Positions 11,692-22,971 of a DNA stretch of 64,000 nt are shown here, one piece after another (position 1 is the stretch's first letter; every line of letters begins with the position of its first letter). Where the stretch lies: assembly GCA_964036295.1 (NCBI GenBank), contig OZ038470.1, positions 5,009,001 through 5,073,000 of the forward strand, given 5' to 3'. Below the pieces are notes generated by a model. That model searched no databases. It was given only the letters and a program-made list of their open reading frames with translations, and was not told the origin of the DNA. The stretch comes from Plumapathes pennacea (taxonomy: Eukaryota > Cnidaria > Anthozoa > Antipatharia > Myriopathidae). The position numbers and the translations under genes were made by a program.

Positions 11692-14600
11692 CTACTCTTG
11701 CTTGACAGCATCTTTCAAGTTTGCAGTATCAGCTGGAAAATTTTCAGTGGGATTGTTTTTTATGCCATCCTCTGCCATGGCTCCATTGTACCAGAGGGCC
11801 AGCAACAAGAGGGCATGAGAGGCATGCATGGAAAGGGAGCTGAAATCTGTGGATGGGTATGTATTCCAGCACAGTTCGATCACTCCAAGAACAAGAATTC
11901 TGTTGGTAGACAATATGACAAAATATGTTTTACTCTTTAACTATTATCCCTACTTCAATTTTCTCTTTTATTGAGTCACTCAGGATAATCATATATGGTA
12001 GAACCCAACTATCTCGACCTCAGTTATATCAAAGTCCGAACTATATCAAACAGAATCCATTTCCCTGGGTAGAACACTGCTATCTCAATTCCTGCTCCCG
12101 AACTATTTCTCATTTCCCTTGAGAGTTCAAATAGTGGGGTTGAGAAAGTTGAGAAAACTTGGCATTATCAATTCTGACTGCATCACTTGTACATTTTCTT
12201 CTTAAATGGTTGGGAGAATCTGCATTACGTACTTGACTGATGTCCATAGGGAAGTCCTCCACAAAAGATAGGGTAGCGTGTGAAAGTACCACACATAGAA
12301 CTGGTAGTGAAGAGACCGGGCGTAGACCATGCCGATGAAGTTAGATATAAATAAAGTTGATACTATCTGTACACAGTGTTAAGGACAACAGGCCAATAAC
12401 AACAGAACAATAGCTTCAGATAACAACACAATAACAGCATAACTATTAACTGTAGCTACTTCTAGTATTACTAGAAGTCAAGACTTAGATAATGGGAAGT
12501 CAAAGACTTGGATAACTAAAACAGATTCCTTGATGATCAATAATACCAAAGTAGTAAGTACCAAAAAAATCCTTGATAATACCTATTTATCTACATGTTA
12601 GATTTCTAGAGATAGATGGAAATCAACTATGATAAATTCAGTGATTTTTTCCAAGAAATGCAATAGATAGGGTAACCAAGTCCAGTAGATTTTTTCCAAG
12701 CAATAGATACTAGATAAACCAGATGTTTTTTGTAGCTTTCAGCAGACCTGGATTCAATATCTTTAACAAGTTTGTGACAACCAAGACATTTCATATACCT
12801 CGCACAGTATAAGATAAATAATAAACTCAAACATACCAGAAGGTACAATCAATATTATTTTGAAAAGGATATGATTAGATGTTAGCATTTGTCTGTGGAA
12901 TGGTCTCCTGAAGTAGGTTTGAATACTGTCTGACTTTCTACGAATAAAGCAAGAATTAAATGGAGGTTAATGTTTAAACCCCAAAAATATCTAGTGGCCC
13001 ATCTTAATAATATTCTGTGTCTATGATACATGTTGGTGGGTTGGATCATAAAATTCTGTGTTGATCATAGATTTTTTTTTCTTGAACCAGAATGGCTGGG
13101 ATAATTAAAATTTCGTATTGTACAGTATTGGATATCTGTGCTTTACCTGGTCCACCTGTAGCTGTAGAACAACAGCAGTGTAACAACATGAGCCCCTAAC
13201 AAACAAACATGGAAGTATCGATTGAGGAAAAACCACTCTGGAAGAAATCTCCAGTTGACTGTCCACTTAAAGAAGAACTGGCGACCCAAGTTGAAGGACC
13301 TTGTTATGTATCCTATGGGATTCTCCACCAAAAATGGTAAACCCAGAGCAACCTGAAAATATAAACAGTGAAGTGATGTCTGAGGTATAACCAAAGTCTG
13401 AGTGCCTTGATCTACAGAAGTAATGAACTTCAATATTTTCTCTTGTTTGCACACCCAGAGATCATGATACATATCTATCAACTTATGACACACACCAAAT
13501 TCTGAAGCAATTAAAGATAAATCCTGCCTTACTTGCAAGGCTGCACATACGATCAACTTTGGGATAGTTTTCCAAAGACCAAATGATCTCAGCATCAAGA
13601 CCAGAAGCCCTGGGGCAAACAGAAGGACGTTCATCTTCACACTGACAGCAATGCTGAAACACAGACAAGAAAACAGTTGGACACTCAATGTTATTTAAAG
13701 TAATACAAATCAATAAAACACTATAATTAGGTTATAAGGTGCTGACACATGAAACTCTGACCCTCTTCAAGATTCAAATTTATAGTTATATTTATAGTTT
13801 TAAGTTTGAGACTATGTTACCTATAAAAATAATATTCTTTGTCAGGTTTATCAGACTCATAGAAAACAATATTCAATATTGTATATTGATGTTTTTTTTT
13901 TTTTTTTTTTTTTTTCAAGCAACCATAATTGAAAAGGTTGCCATAATAAAATGCTCTTCATAACTGAGGGGAAACGCTTTGTACACAGGCTACACAAATT
14001 AAAGCACTTTGTTTTAAACAGGGTAGTGAAATTTATAAATTTGTGCCTTGAACAAGGTCATGGTTTGAGGGCCCTACCCAAACTTCAGTCAGGGTTTAGC
14101 ATCTTTGACAGTCTGCAAATTATATATCCTGAAACCAACCTGAACAACAGGCAGCCCCAGTTCCAGTAATCACTTAGAAAGCAGTTGATGGCTAAGAACA
14201 AGAAAAACATGGCCACTGGGTCATTGAAGAGTCGAAGGATGTAAATGGAATGGATTCTGTAAGATGCACAGCACATAAATATAAATGCATAGGGAGGAAC
14301 CTGAAAATGAAAGAGGAAGCCCGTGTTACATTATTGGTATTTGACATGTCTAAGGCAGGAGCTAAAGCTTTATCAGCCAAAAGCAAAAAATAAATAAATA
14401 AAAATGTTTCCTTCACTTGCCACAGCAGCTTTCTGATAAATAGCAAAGACAGATATCAGGGTGCCCAAGTAGAGTGCTGCGAAAATAAACTGTGCTGTTT
14501 TGATGTCTGTCCCCTTGTCAGTCAAATAGTACAGGCCACTGAATATGTAGACGAACCCTGCTGGATAACTGAAAAACAAACAAAGGGTTACATTATCTGG

Positions 14601-15662
14601 CCTGTTACTAATTAAAATAACGTGATTAATGTAAGCCTTTTCCTTTTAGCCCTTTTATTCCTAAGAGTGATCCACTTGATAGCTTGCTTATGTGACAGCT
14701 GATTAAACAATGATCTCACTACATCATTCATACATTTTCCTCTTGAATGGTTGGGAAAATCCACCTCACACTTTACATAGAAAAAAGCCTGACTTCCTTT
14801 GGGACTTCATGAACAAACAGCAGCAACTGCAGGTAAAAAGCTGAGTGAATTGCTCAAAACAGGAGCACCTCTACAAATATTCAGGTCAGAAATTCAGGCC
14901 GTATATCAATCTGGGTCCGTCTTGGCCAAGGGGTGGAACTCTCAGCGGGGTGAGGGGAGGGATGGGAAGGGGGCATATCAACTTTCAAACAAAAATAATA
15001 AATAGCTATAAAGTAACATACACAAGTGGTCCTGTAGCTCCCTTGAGCTTTGTGTAGTCATATGTTCCATTGAGCACCCCCTCCACCTCTTCCATGTAGG
15101 CTTCCCAGTCAATCTCTGTATCTGAATGACAGAGATTGATCAAAGACAAACTTCCCTCTCATTTAGAGGTTCAATAAAAAAAATATCAGGTGATCAGTCT
15201 ATCAATTCTCCAAATATTTACTTGCACTAGTATCTAGGAAAGGTTGGGAGAATTTGGACATGGATATTTTGGAATCAGACAAACACTGTAGCCATGTGGG
15301 GGTGGGTTAGGGGCTATATTTAGAGGATGCTAGGATGCACAGGTAGGGGGGGACTAGATATCTAGTATTTGCTGTGCAAGAAAACAAAAAGAACAAACTC
15401 AGTGGATTTTCTTGTGTACGTGATTTTGTAAAGTATACGTAAACTAAATTAACATATATTTTTAATTCATGCATATCATATACTCACATTTTATCTTAAA
15501 AATCACCAATATGTTTACCACAAGTTCTGCCACCAACAAGAGTAAGGCTATCATCCAGGTCTTATTTGGGTCAAACAACAAGCTTTTCACCCACAAAATA
15601 AGTGCTCGGATATCCAAATTCCGTGAGTAATTAGACTTTGCCCTTCTCTTTGCGACCGCCAT
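11692..15662 (-). CDS. ALG3: Dol-P-Man:Man5GlcNAc2-PP-Dol alpha-1,3-mannosyltransferase
   Basis: ER membrane mannosyltransferase (GT58) adding the first lumenal mannose, from dolichol-P-mannose, to the N-glycan precursor. Nine exons give 439 residues (human ALG3 is 438): 15662-15488, 15121-15022, 14568-14421, 14300-14140, 13653-13533, 13352-13147, 12937-12873, 12368-12233 and 11899-11692. Family landmarks in order: [125 protein letters not shown]. Several hydrophobic segments fit a polytopic membrane protein. Two introns are non-canonical: intron 7 is AT-AC (U12-type) and intron 3 probably uses a GC donor. Closing the frame and restoring family spacing both require these sites. It shares a divergent promoter with the downstream plus-strand gene. 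Confidence 0.95.
12369..12872 (-). other. U12-type (AT-AC) intron in ALG3
   Basis: On the minus strand the donor is ATATCCTTTT (from 12872), the U12 AT-AC consensus. Near the acceptor is TCCTTAAC, the U12 branch-point consensus, about 10 nt before the terminal AC (12370-12369). Splicing joins a codon C|AG (Gln), giving ..LTSNQIVSTLF.., which matches the conserved ALG3 segment. No GT donor follows the preceding exon at the required place. Confidence 0.9.
14301..14420 (-). other. Probable GC-AG intron in ALG3
   Basis: Minus-strand donor GTG|GCAAGT (from 14420) is the typical GC-donor consensus, with acceptor TTTTCAG at 14303-14301. Using it gives ..IYQKAAV|VPPYAF.., the same length as the family segment. 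The alternative GT donor three bases earlier (gtggca, from 14423) is weak and would remove one residue. Both keep frame, so RNA is needed to decide. Confidence 0.65.
14647..14775. mobile_element. Partial MITE copy, AACCCTTTCACTCCCA family
   Basis: Partial copy in ALG3 intron 2: AGAGTGATC, CAGCTGATTAAAC, CTCACTACATCATTCATACATTTTCC and GGTTGGGAAAATC all match the interior of the full copies at 57.6 and 59.6 kb. The inverted ends are degraded. Confidence 0.65.
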
Positions 15663-15834
15663 TTTGATTCCTCTTCGGTTTCTCCGTGTTATTCCTCACG
15701 AAGAGGGATTCTGTGTTATCATTGGCGAACACTTTGTTCGGGGGAAAGTCGTTGGTCTCCGGAACATCAACGAAGATTTGTCGACACATGAGCCTGCATT
15801 CGGTCAGTGCATCGTTTACGCAGCTTATGAAAAC
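15663..15834. promoter_or_regulatory. Compact divergent promoter, ALG3 / folate-receptor-like gene
   Basis: Only 172 bp separate the two start codons (ALG3 minus at 15662, plus-strand gene at 15835). Both UTRs and promoters must share this stretch, unless the plus-strand gene has a further upstream start. No TATA box is evident. Confidence 0.6.
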
Positions 15835-16449
15835 ATGGCGAGAGGGTGGAACTTGGTTTTCTACATTGTATCGGTTTTCGCCCTGGCAGCAATTTGCAGC
15901 GCTGATCAGTTGTACCAAGGGCAATCCTGTACATTCTACGGTGAGTTTAACGGCTCGAAAACGTCAGTTGCTTGCTGAAATATTTCAGATTCCTCAAAAA
16001 CAAACTATTAGTTTGGGACGCGCAGCCCGTTTAGCCGTTTATGCGCATCTGCGAACCATTCTTCTTGGCTACTCAGCTACTAGTACATCTAAAAAAGGTC
16101 TATTTTAGGCCTGATTTTTCGAATTTACAGTTTTCTTGAAATCGGGCGAACAAGCGCGCCCTTGCGTAGATTACGTCCAAATGAGCTGCTTCGGTATCCC
16201 GTGGTTAATTAGCAGAGTCACGTTAGGATCACGGGACTTGTGAATGGCGCGAGTTCTTTTCTATTTAAATTTCATCATCCCCGAAAAAAGGAGTGTCTTA
16301 TCTTTTGTGGGACATAGATTTTGAATTAAAGCTGAGGCATGTTGTACCGGCATATAACCAAATCGGTCTTATCATCAACATCAGTCTTGTACAGTACACC
16401 TTTGTTTACTCTATTATTGTTATTGTTATTGTTATTTTTGTTACTATTA

Positions 16450-16541
<92 letters not shown>

Positions 16542-17563
16542 TGCTGTTGTTATTATTATCAAATGCAATACTCATGGCAAAATAAAAAGAAATAAAATGT
16601 TCTCGAATGATCTTTGCCCCTATACACTATAACTGGAGATTCCCTAGCATATTTCATTCCTCATCTAGCAGAAAAAAATAAAAATCATTTGTCTGAACAA
16701 CAACTATCTAAAGCATATACTTTATTCCTATAGTGTTCAAATGTAGCTTGCATACTCAAATTGAAGAATAGTCCAAATCTATTTTCATGAATCCTTTTAC
16801 TGGTCAACTGTAATATTGTCTTTCACTCTCTCAACACTTTAAATTAGCCTTCGGCTATCTGAGGCGGCTGTTTCTACAAGCTACACTTTACACACTTTAG
16901 GAGATTAGAAAATGTCCTTGCATGTTAACAGACAAACAGTAGCCTGCAAGGCTCAAACACTGCCTAATGGAAGGTGGCTATATTCACAGGCTCACTGACT
17001 TGCTCAGAAGAAAACTCTTTGAACTATCTGGGCTAGCTGCCAATTTATTGCATCCTGTATTAGGAGAGTCAGATAATCTAAAACTGGCTTTACCTCTCTT
17101 TATTGAAGGACAAAACAGATTGCCCAAGGAGGCCTACAGCCTGTCTAACTGCACCTGGTTTAAGGACAGATCATGCTGCAGACGAACAGAAGTGACCTCT
17201 GTCTTCCAAGAAATGATGCCGATTGACAGTTCCAGTGAAGACTGCTACAACCACATGAACTATCTCATGTGTTACTTCTGCAACCCAGACCAGTACAGAT
17301 GGTTCAGAGATGGCAAACTCCACGTCTGCAAGGAGTTCTGTGATGATGTGTATAAACATTGCAAAGATGCCAAGAAGAGCGGAAAGAAGATTGGTTCAAT
17401 GTACTCCAGTGGAAAGGCGTTTTGCACTGCTCAGGCTTTTATTGTTGTGGAAAATAACGAGGGCTGCTTTGAGTTTGATTCATCACATTTTAGCACCGGC
17501 CCCAAGTTAGGAGCTTTCACATTACTTGTATTTAGTGTAAATGTGATTTTGCTCCTGTTATAG
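15835..17563 (+). CDS. Secreted folate-receptor-like cysteine-rich protein, probably GPI-anchored
   Basis: Two exons (15835-15940, 17109-17563) join in phase 1 to give 186 residues. Exon 1 encodes a signal peptide (FYIVSVFALAAICSA, cleavage near residue 23). The mature part is cysteine-rich: SNCTWFKDRSCCRRTEV, then a Cys between two acidic stretches, MNYLMCYFCNPDQYRWF and HVCKEFCDDVYKHCKDA. The CC pair and the spacing of the last cysteines resemble the folate receptor/riboflavin-binding domain family (Folate_rec). The C-terminus is a hydrophobic tail with no cytosolic residues (LGAFTLLVFSVNVILLLL) after a small-residue stretch, as in GPI signals. Ligand unknown; residues that bind folate in vertebrate receptors were not checked. 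The intron holds a long (ATT)n microsatellite. Confidence 0.75.
16426..16556. repeat. (ATT)n microsatellite
   Basis: About 30 ATT/TTA triplets, nearly perfect from 16449 to 16540, in the intron of the folate-receptor-like gene. It reads as poly-Tyr, poly-Ile or poly-Leu in the different frames; these are not genes. Confidence 0.95.
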
Positions 17564-19865
17564 CCTGTCTACTGATAAAGATGTTATGCAGTATACTGCC
17601 CTCAGCCAGTGCCACACAGCTGGAGGAGCTCGTCATGCTGTCTTTTTTATTTTCTCCATAACCTCTCCATAACCTCATCATGCCCTCTCTTACACCCCAC
17701 CCCTCCCCCCTCACCTCCCCTTCCCTTGTCTACTTTTTTTTTTTTTTTGCCTTCTCTATCTGAGAGTCAGGCACATATAGACCAAGCTTAGCTGGAACTC
17801 AGAATTTTGAGGTGAACTAAATCACATATTTGGGCTTACAGTAAACAGCATTTTTTAAATTAGCAAGTATACATAAATATATATACATAGCCACCAATAA
17901 ACCACTTTCACAATCAAGTACAGTTTGCAAGGCTGAGATATTTTGGTAGGTCACCTGAAAACAGGCAGAGGTCTCAACATTTTTTGATATGTTTTGGTCA
18001 TTTATAGTATTATGCAGAAACAAAACTAAGCTCATCAGATATATTTACTTGAGAAAAACTTGTTTATATGGGAATTATATAGAGGATATTACACAGCAGC
18101 ATGAAGATATGAATTTTATTTTCGAGTGGTAAAAACAATATTTTACGAACAAGCACTTTGCAAGTGAGTAAAATATTGTTCTTACCACGAGAAAATAAAA
18201 TCCATACCTTCAAGCCGCCGTGTAATTTTCTTTTTATTATATTAGACACGAGTGTTACGAGAAATTTAGCACAAAACTGTAATATTATATCAAGCACTGT
18301 AAAATAGCAAATCCCATGGGTACATTTCTTTATTTTGGTTAATTATTTTTTAAATATGATGTGCACAAAATTGGATTCATAAAATATGTAAGATGGTTGT
18401 CATTGTATGGAATGCAATAGTTTGATACCCATTTTTACAATTTATACATTTTATTTTTGCCAACATTGAGAATCACATATGCATTAGATCAAGTTGTTTC
18501 AATTTTTGAATGCAGACCCTTTACTACTGGGGACATTGAATTTTACTGTCACCCAGCAGTAAAAGAAAAAAATATATAGAAATGTGAGAAATGACATTAC
18601 ATTTATCTCTACAACACTAGAATAATAATGATGGAAGTTATAACTACTTTTTATCAATTGAATATTTTAGTCAAATTTAAATATATCAGGCAAATACAAT
18701 ATGCTTAATAGTTGTTTCTCCTGGTTGTCATAGTTGTTAGATGTTAAATGGGCCAGTGTAATGAAGATTTATTGTTTTACCATCTTTCTGAGGGGCTCAA
18801 AGAGAAAACTGAGGTAAAATGCACTCCTGAAAGGGTCTTTATCAGTTATGACAAAATTATGTTTTTTGGGATAAGCCCATAAGGATTTTTAATCACATGG
18901 TGATATGAAGGCTAATCATTTGTGCGAGGGATATCTAAGAAATACCGTATTTCTAGTGAGGTAAGTAAAATATACGACAAAGTATTTTAATACAGGATGA
19001 ACTTTAAATTTTTTGTCTCGGTTCGGTTGAGATAAAAAACAAATGACGTTGCCGCTTTCTTTTTAGTTCCCCATTGACAATGTCATTGGCGCGGCTAGGG
19101 CGAAACCTCCCCTTCCATCCGGAGTTTGCAGTCATACGTGCTATGTCAGCACGTAGCCGGACTTACGTCGCACTTACCTTGGGATAAATTTTAACGCATT
19201 ACAAATCTGACTTATGTCGATAAAAAAAAAGATGATTACTAAAAGCTTTGCCCGATAACGGTAAATAAAAAAAGTCTTCAATAGTCAGTACAGTTTTCAC
19301 CCGTCACGCGCAACCTGAGTTGAAAGGAGCCGCCCTTGGCCTACTCACTCAGATTTTCATCCTACGTGATCCCTCTCACGAAGTTTAGTACACGTAAGAA
19401 CCCTTAGCGGGAGATGTAAACTGGTCGTTTGTATTGACGAAGCATGAGTCGTACTGACGCAGTATTCCGGCCAAATTACCCATGATTAAATATCGTGGTG
19501 ACGCTCGACAAAAAAAAAGAAAAAATCGTACGTTTTCATAGAAACTTATCATGAGCAAGCATTTGTATCCTGTGATAGCCCCGTATGCGTTATTTACTGC
19601 TGTAATGATTTTTTTTTTTTTTTTTTTTTTTTTTGTGGCGCGGTTGTGCCATGGAAAATATCTGTTTACTTCCGATTGTGATACAATCGGCCGGAAGTGC
19701 GGAAGGCGGCTATCCCAGGGTACTTTGCGCCCAGCCTTGGCTACACGTCATATCGCGTTTGTGTTTAGTGTTGGTGTTCGGGAATGGCGTGCTGTTCAGA
19801 GTGAGTTCTATTCCCTTTCACAGTAAATAGTCCTCGGTCTTCGTGGCGAGGAAGGACGTTTCATC
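17564..19865. other. Intergenic stretch before casein kinase 1
   Basis: No coding exon recognised. It holds poly-T tracts (17731-17749, 19611-19634), a palindromic element at about 18065-18245 and AT-rich unique DNA. The last few hundred bases are more GC-rich and should contain the promoter and 5' UTR of the kinase gene; no TATA box was identified. Confidence 0.5.
18065..18245. mobile_element. Palindromic fold-back MITE
   Basis: Two arms of about 85 bp face each other around a ~20-bp centre: the left arm runs GATATTACACAGCAGCATGA, then AATTTTATTTTCGAGTGGTA and AACAATATTTTACGAACAAG; the right arm is its imperfect reverse complement, ending GCCGCCGTGTAATTTTC. No coding capacity. I know similar palindromes to be common in cnidarian genomes; this copy would fold into a long hairpin. 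Confidence 0.75.
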
Positions 19866-20915
19866 ATGGCCAGTAGCAGTGTTGGCAGCTCGAGATCTGA
19901 GTTCATCGTTGCGACGAAATATCGCTTAGTACGCAAGATTGGCAGCGGTTCGTTCGGCGATATCTACCTAGCCGTCAACTTGACAAATGGCGAGGAGGTT
20001 GCGGTGAAGCTTGAGTCCCAGAAAGCAAGACACCCGCAGCTTTTGTACGAGTCTAAGCTGTATAAAATCCTTCAAGGAGGCGTTGGAATTCCAACTGTCC
20101 GCTGGTACGGACAAGAGAAAGAATACAATGTCTTGGTGATGGATCTTCTTGGCCCAAGTTTGGAAGACCTTTTCAATTTCTGCTCTCGACGTTTCACGAT
20201 GAAAACAGTTCTGATGTTGGCCGATCAAATGATAAGTCGGGTGGAGTACGTGCACAACAAGAACTTTATTCATCGAGACATCAAGCCGGATAATTTTCTC
20301 ATGGGCGTAAACAAGCACTGCAACAAGCTGTATTTGATTGATTTTGGTTTGGCGAAGAAATACCGCGACAGCAGGTCGAAGCAACACATCGCGTACCGCG
20401 AGGACAAGAACCTTACGGGAACCGCTCGGTATGCAAGTATCAATGCCCATCTTGGTATTGAGCAGTCCAGAAGAGATGATATGGAGTCCCTTGGCTATGT
20501 TCTCATGTATTTTAACCGCACAAGCCTGCCATGGCAAGGGCTGAAGGCCGCCACCAAGAAGCAGAAATACGAGAAGATTAGCGAGAAGAAAATGTCTACC
20601 CCGGTGGAAGTGCTTTGCAAAGGCTTCCCTGCCGAATTCGCCATGTACCTCAACTATTGCCGCGGGTTGCGCTTTGAAGAGGCTCCTGATTACATGTACC
20701 TTCGGCAGCTTTTCAGGATCTTATTTCGCACTCTGAACTATCAATACGACTACATCTTTGACTGGACAATGTTGAAACAGAAAGCGGCCCAGGCGACTGC
20801 AAGTTCAACTAACCCCGCGTGCACCCCAGGATCAAGAAAACCCGAGCATTCTTCACATCATCACACACACCACGGCAAAGTTAAAGGCTTTGATGCCGGA
20901 CATTACGACCACTGA
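19866..20915 (+). CDS. CSNK1A1: Casein kinase 1 alpha, intronless
   Basis: Ser/Thr protein kinase of the CK1 family (Wnt/Hedgehog signalling, circadian and RNA-processing roles). A single uninterrupted frame of 349 residues. Landmarks: glycine loop [18 protein letters not shown] (catalytic Lys), [12 protein letters not shown] (catalytic loop), IDFGLAKKY (DFG), the CK1-specific [15 protein letters not shown], and the CK1 alpha segment [20 protein letters not shown]. The kinase core is extremely conserved. The C-tail after about residue 300 is divergent, with a His-rich run (SSHHHTHH). The start [13 protein letters not shown] matches the CK1 alpha N-terminus. The vertebrate gene has many introns; this one has none, so it is either a functional retrocopy or a lineage that lost introns. 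The frame is intact and all catalytic residues are present, which argues for function. A poly(A) signal AATAAA is near 21443. Confidence 0.95.
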   Translation: MASSSVGSSRSEFIVATKYRLVRKIGSGSFGDIYLAVNLTNGEEVAVKLESQKARHPQLLYESKLYKILQGGVGIPTVRWYGQEKEYNVLVMDLLGPSLEDLFNFCSRRFTMKTVLMLADQMISRVEYVHNKNFIHRDIKPDNFLMGVNKHCNKLYLIDFGLAKKYRDSRSKQHIAYREDKNLTGTARYASINAHLGIEQSRRDDMESLGYVLMYFNRTSLPWQGLKAATKKQKYEKISEKKMSTPVEVLCKGFPAEFAMYLNYCRGLRFEEAPDYMYLRQLFRILFRTLNYQYDYIFDWTMLKQKAAQATASSTNPACTPGSRKPEHSSHHHTHHGKVKGFDAGHYDH

Positions 20916-22971
20916 AAAGTCTGCGTCGCATTCGTGACGGAAAGAACTCTGCAGGAAATATGCAATATTGCGAGCCGATTACTGTGTTGAATTTACAGTG
21001 TGTGCTTCTCATATATTTGGAAGCTCTTGACTGCATAGGTCTTGTACTACAGAGTAAAACAACCTAAGGGAAACATTTTTTACAGTTTCATTCGTGATTT
21101 GAACGGCAATGCAGTGTGGTTGTGAATTTATTATTTTTTTGTCAGCGCGGACATGACAATAACCTTTGTGGAAGAAGGCTGAGCTCGTGTTTTCAATTCA
21201 TATTCTTGGCTGTTTTGCTATCGATCAACCTTTGTAAGTATTTTTTTTTTGTTTTTGCGTAGCTAAAGACGAAGTTGTCAAGAAAATTGCCACAGTTCTT
21301 CGAGAACATGCTTTTGTTTTCAGAATTATCTGACATCTTCATTGAATATTAAATTTTTGTACAAAAGAAGGCGGTGGTAGTGTTGTTGTTAGTTTATAAT
21401 TTAATGAAAGTATGGTATCTTTTTAGTCATTTTGGGGGTTGTAAATAAAAGAAATTTTACACTTCTGGGAGTCGTTGGTTTGGCTTTATGCCCAAGTCTG
21501 TAGAACCTGTGAATTTTCGTTGTCATAAAATATATATACTTCAGATAGCACCCAAAAATGAAAATTAGTCTTCACAAGAAACTTATTGTGTACAATCCTG
21601 CATGCCATCCATAAACTAGCTAGGGGAACAATAGGCTGATAAATTTTGCTTTCTGTCTGCTTATCAGAATCCAGGGTTTTGACAATTTTCTACACATGAT
21701 GATATTTATGTGATCATAAAGCAAATGTTGACCACCGAAAGCATGGATGTTCTATTATGAACCCCAATTCCAAATATTATAAATATATCTTATTTTGCAC
21801 AACATGAAAATAATATTTCAAAACAGTGGTGAGAATTTCAATCATCAACAGCTTGTAATTTGATTGGTCACACATTAGAGTTTTGCCTATAGTTTACATA
21901 AAAGTTTTGAAATGCATCCTTGGGGGGTACCCAATAGGAATATTTTGGGTAGAACATGAGCAACTGCTAAGGAAGAATCTTCACAATTACAAAATGAAGT
22001 TACAAAATCAGCAGAAAGAGTTTGGAGTAGTACTTCTGAGATGCTTGTGGGTTATGAAGCTTGGAGGAGTTCATGGACTGGTTGCTGAACAAGTATTTGC
22101 ATCCCTTAGAGAGTATTGTTTTGAACTGGTACATACTTGTGTTCCTGGTCTAGGATGGGTCGTATTTGATATGGGTTACAAGTTTTGGAGAACAGATCAC
22201 TGAAAACAGCTATATGGTAAATCAAGTATTTTGGTCTGAAAGAGTGCAAATGAAAAGAGAAAACATGTTTTTTATTTCATGCCAGTTTATTCCTCTTCTA
22301 ACTTCATGCAAATTTGCAAAGAGTTTACGTGCACACACTCAAGCCAAGCATGCTATTTTCTGGTAGGTGTAGAAGCTATTTCAACCCCAAGATGTTGTGA
22401 GGCAGTTGAAAGTCTGGCCAGATACCCCTACAAAGTCTATTTGAGTGCATGCTCTTATGTGCTGCATTGAAATGATAGCCCCGCCCCCCCCCCCCCCCCC
22501 CCCCCCCCCCACATGCCATCCCTTCCTCACAGTATATCTGATGTAATACATCTCTATGTAAAAATATTCTTGTGTCCCACAGGCACAAGAGCAAAGGTAA
22601 CAAACCTGCACAGTACAAAACTAAGAACATACATGAAGGAAATAATATTGAGAATACTAACTGGCAAGAGCGCCTGAGCCACAGCAGTGAATTAAAGACA
22701 GGAGGCTATATGCTCAGGTGTCAACCCCCTACCCATATAACTTTATACAGAGTGCAACAACCTGCAAATTAATAATTATTAGTTAGCCAATACCCTGTTT
22801 GGGATATTTTCAAGGCATTTGCCAACTTCAACCATGGTAGGTTATTTTTCCGTACCCTGTGAATATTAATTATGCATCCCTTTTTGGATTTGTCTGTCAA
22901 GAAAAAGGCTGGTTCCACCAGTCTCACTCAGATTCTTATCCCCCCATTCTCCAACCCCTCTAATTTGTCCC
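20916..22971. other. CK1 3' UTR and intergenic DNA
   Basis: The CK1 3' UTR probably runs to about 21460 (GTAAATAAAAGAAA). Beyond it I recognise no exon. A ~30-base poly-C tract lies at 22479-22510. The 3' UTR of the minus-strand membrane-protein gene must lie just left of 22972. Confidence 0.5.
22479..22510. repeat. Poly-C tract
   Basis: An almost pure run of about 30 cytosines (one G near the left end), intergenic. Frames reading poly-Gly through it are artefacts. Confidence 0.9.

Noticed and set aside
11692-11913. A separate small minus-strand gene starting at 11913
   Set aside because: It is the last exon of ALG3; the apparent Met codon lies in the intron before the acceptor CAACAG.
13143-13713. 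Minus-strand open frame read as one 181-residue protein
   Set aside because: It covers two ALG3 exons and the open intron between them (donor GTAAGG at 13532, acceptor TTTTCAG at 13353).
15462-15662. A separate small minus-strand membrane peptide
   Set aside because: It is exon 1 of ALG3 read past its donor (GTGAGT).
16293-16632. Open frames with poly-Tyr, poly-Ile or poly-Leu
   Set aside because: They are the (ATT)n microsatellite in an intron.
19968-20537. 189-residue minus-strand open frame inside the kinase gene
   Set aside because: Antisense shadow of the highly conserved CK1 alpha coding sequence.
22376-22630. Minus-strand open frames with a poly-Gly stretch
   Set aside because: They come from the poly-C tract; no homology, no splice context.
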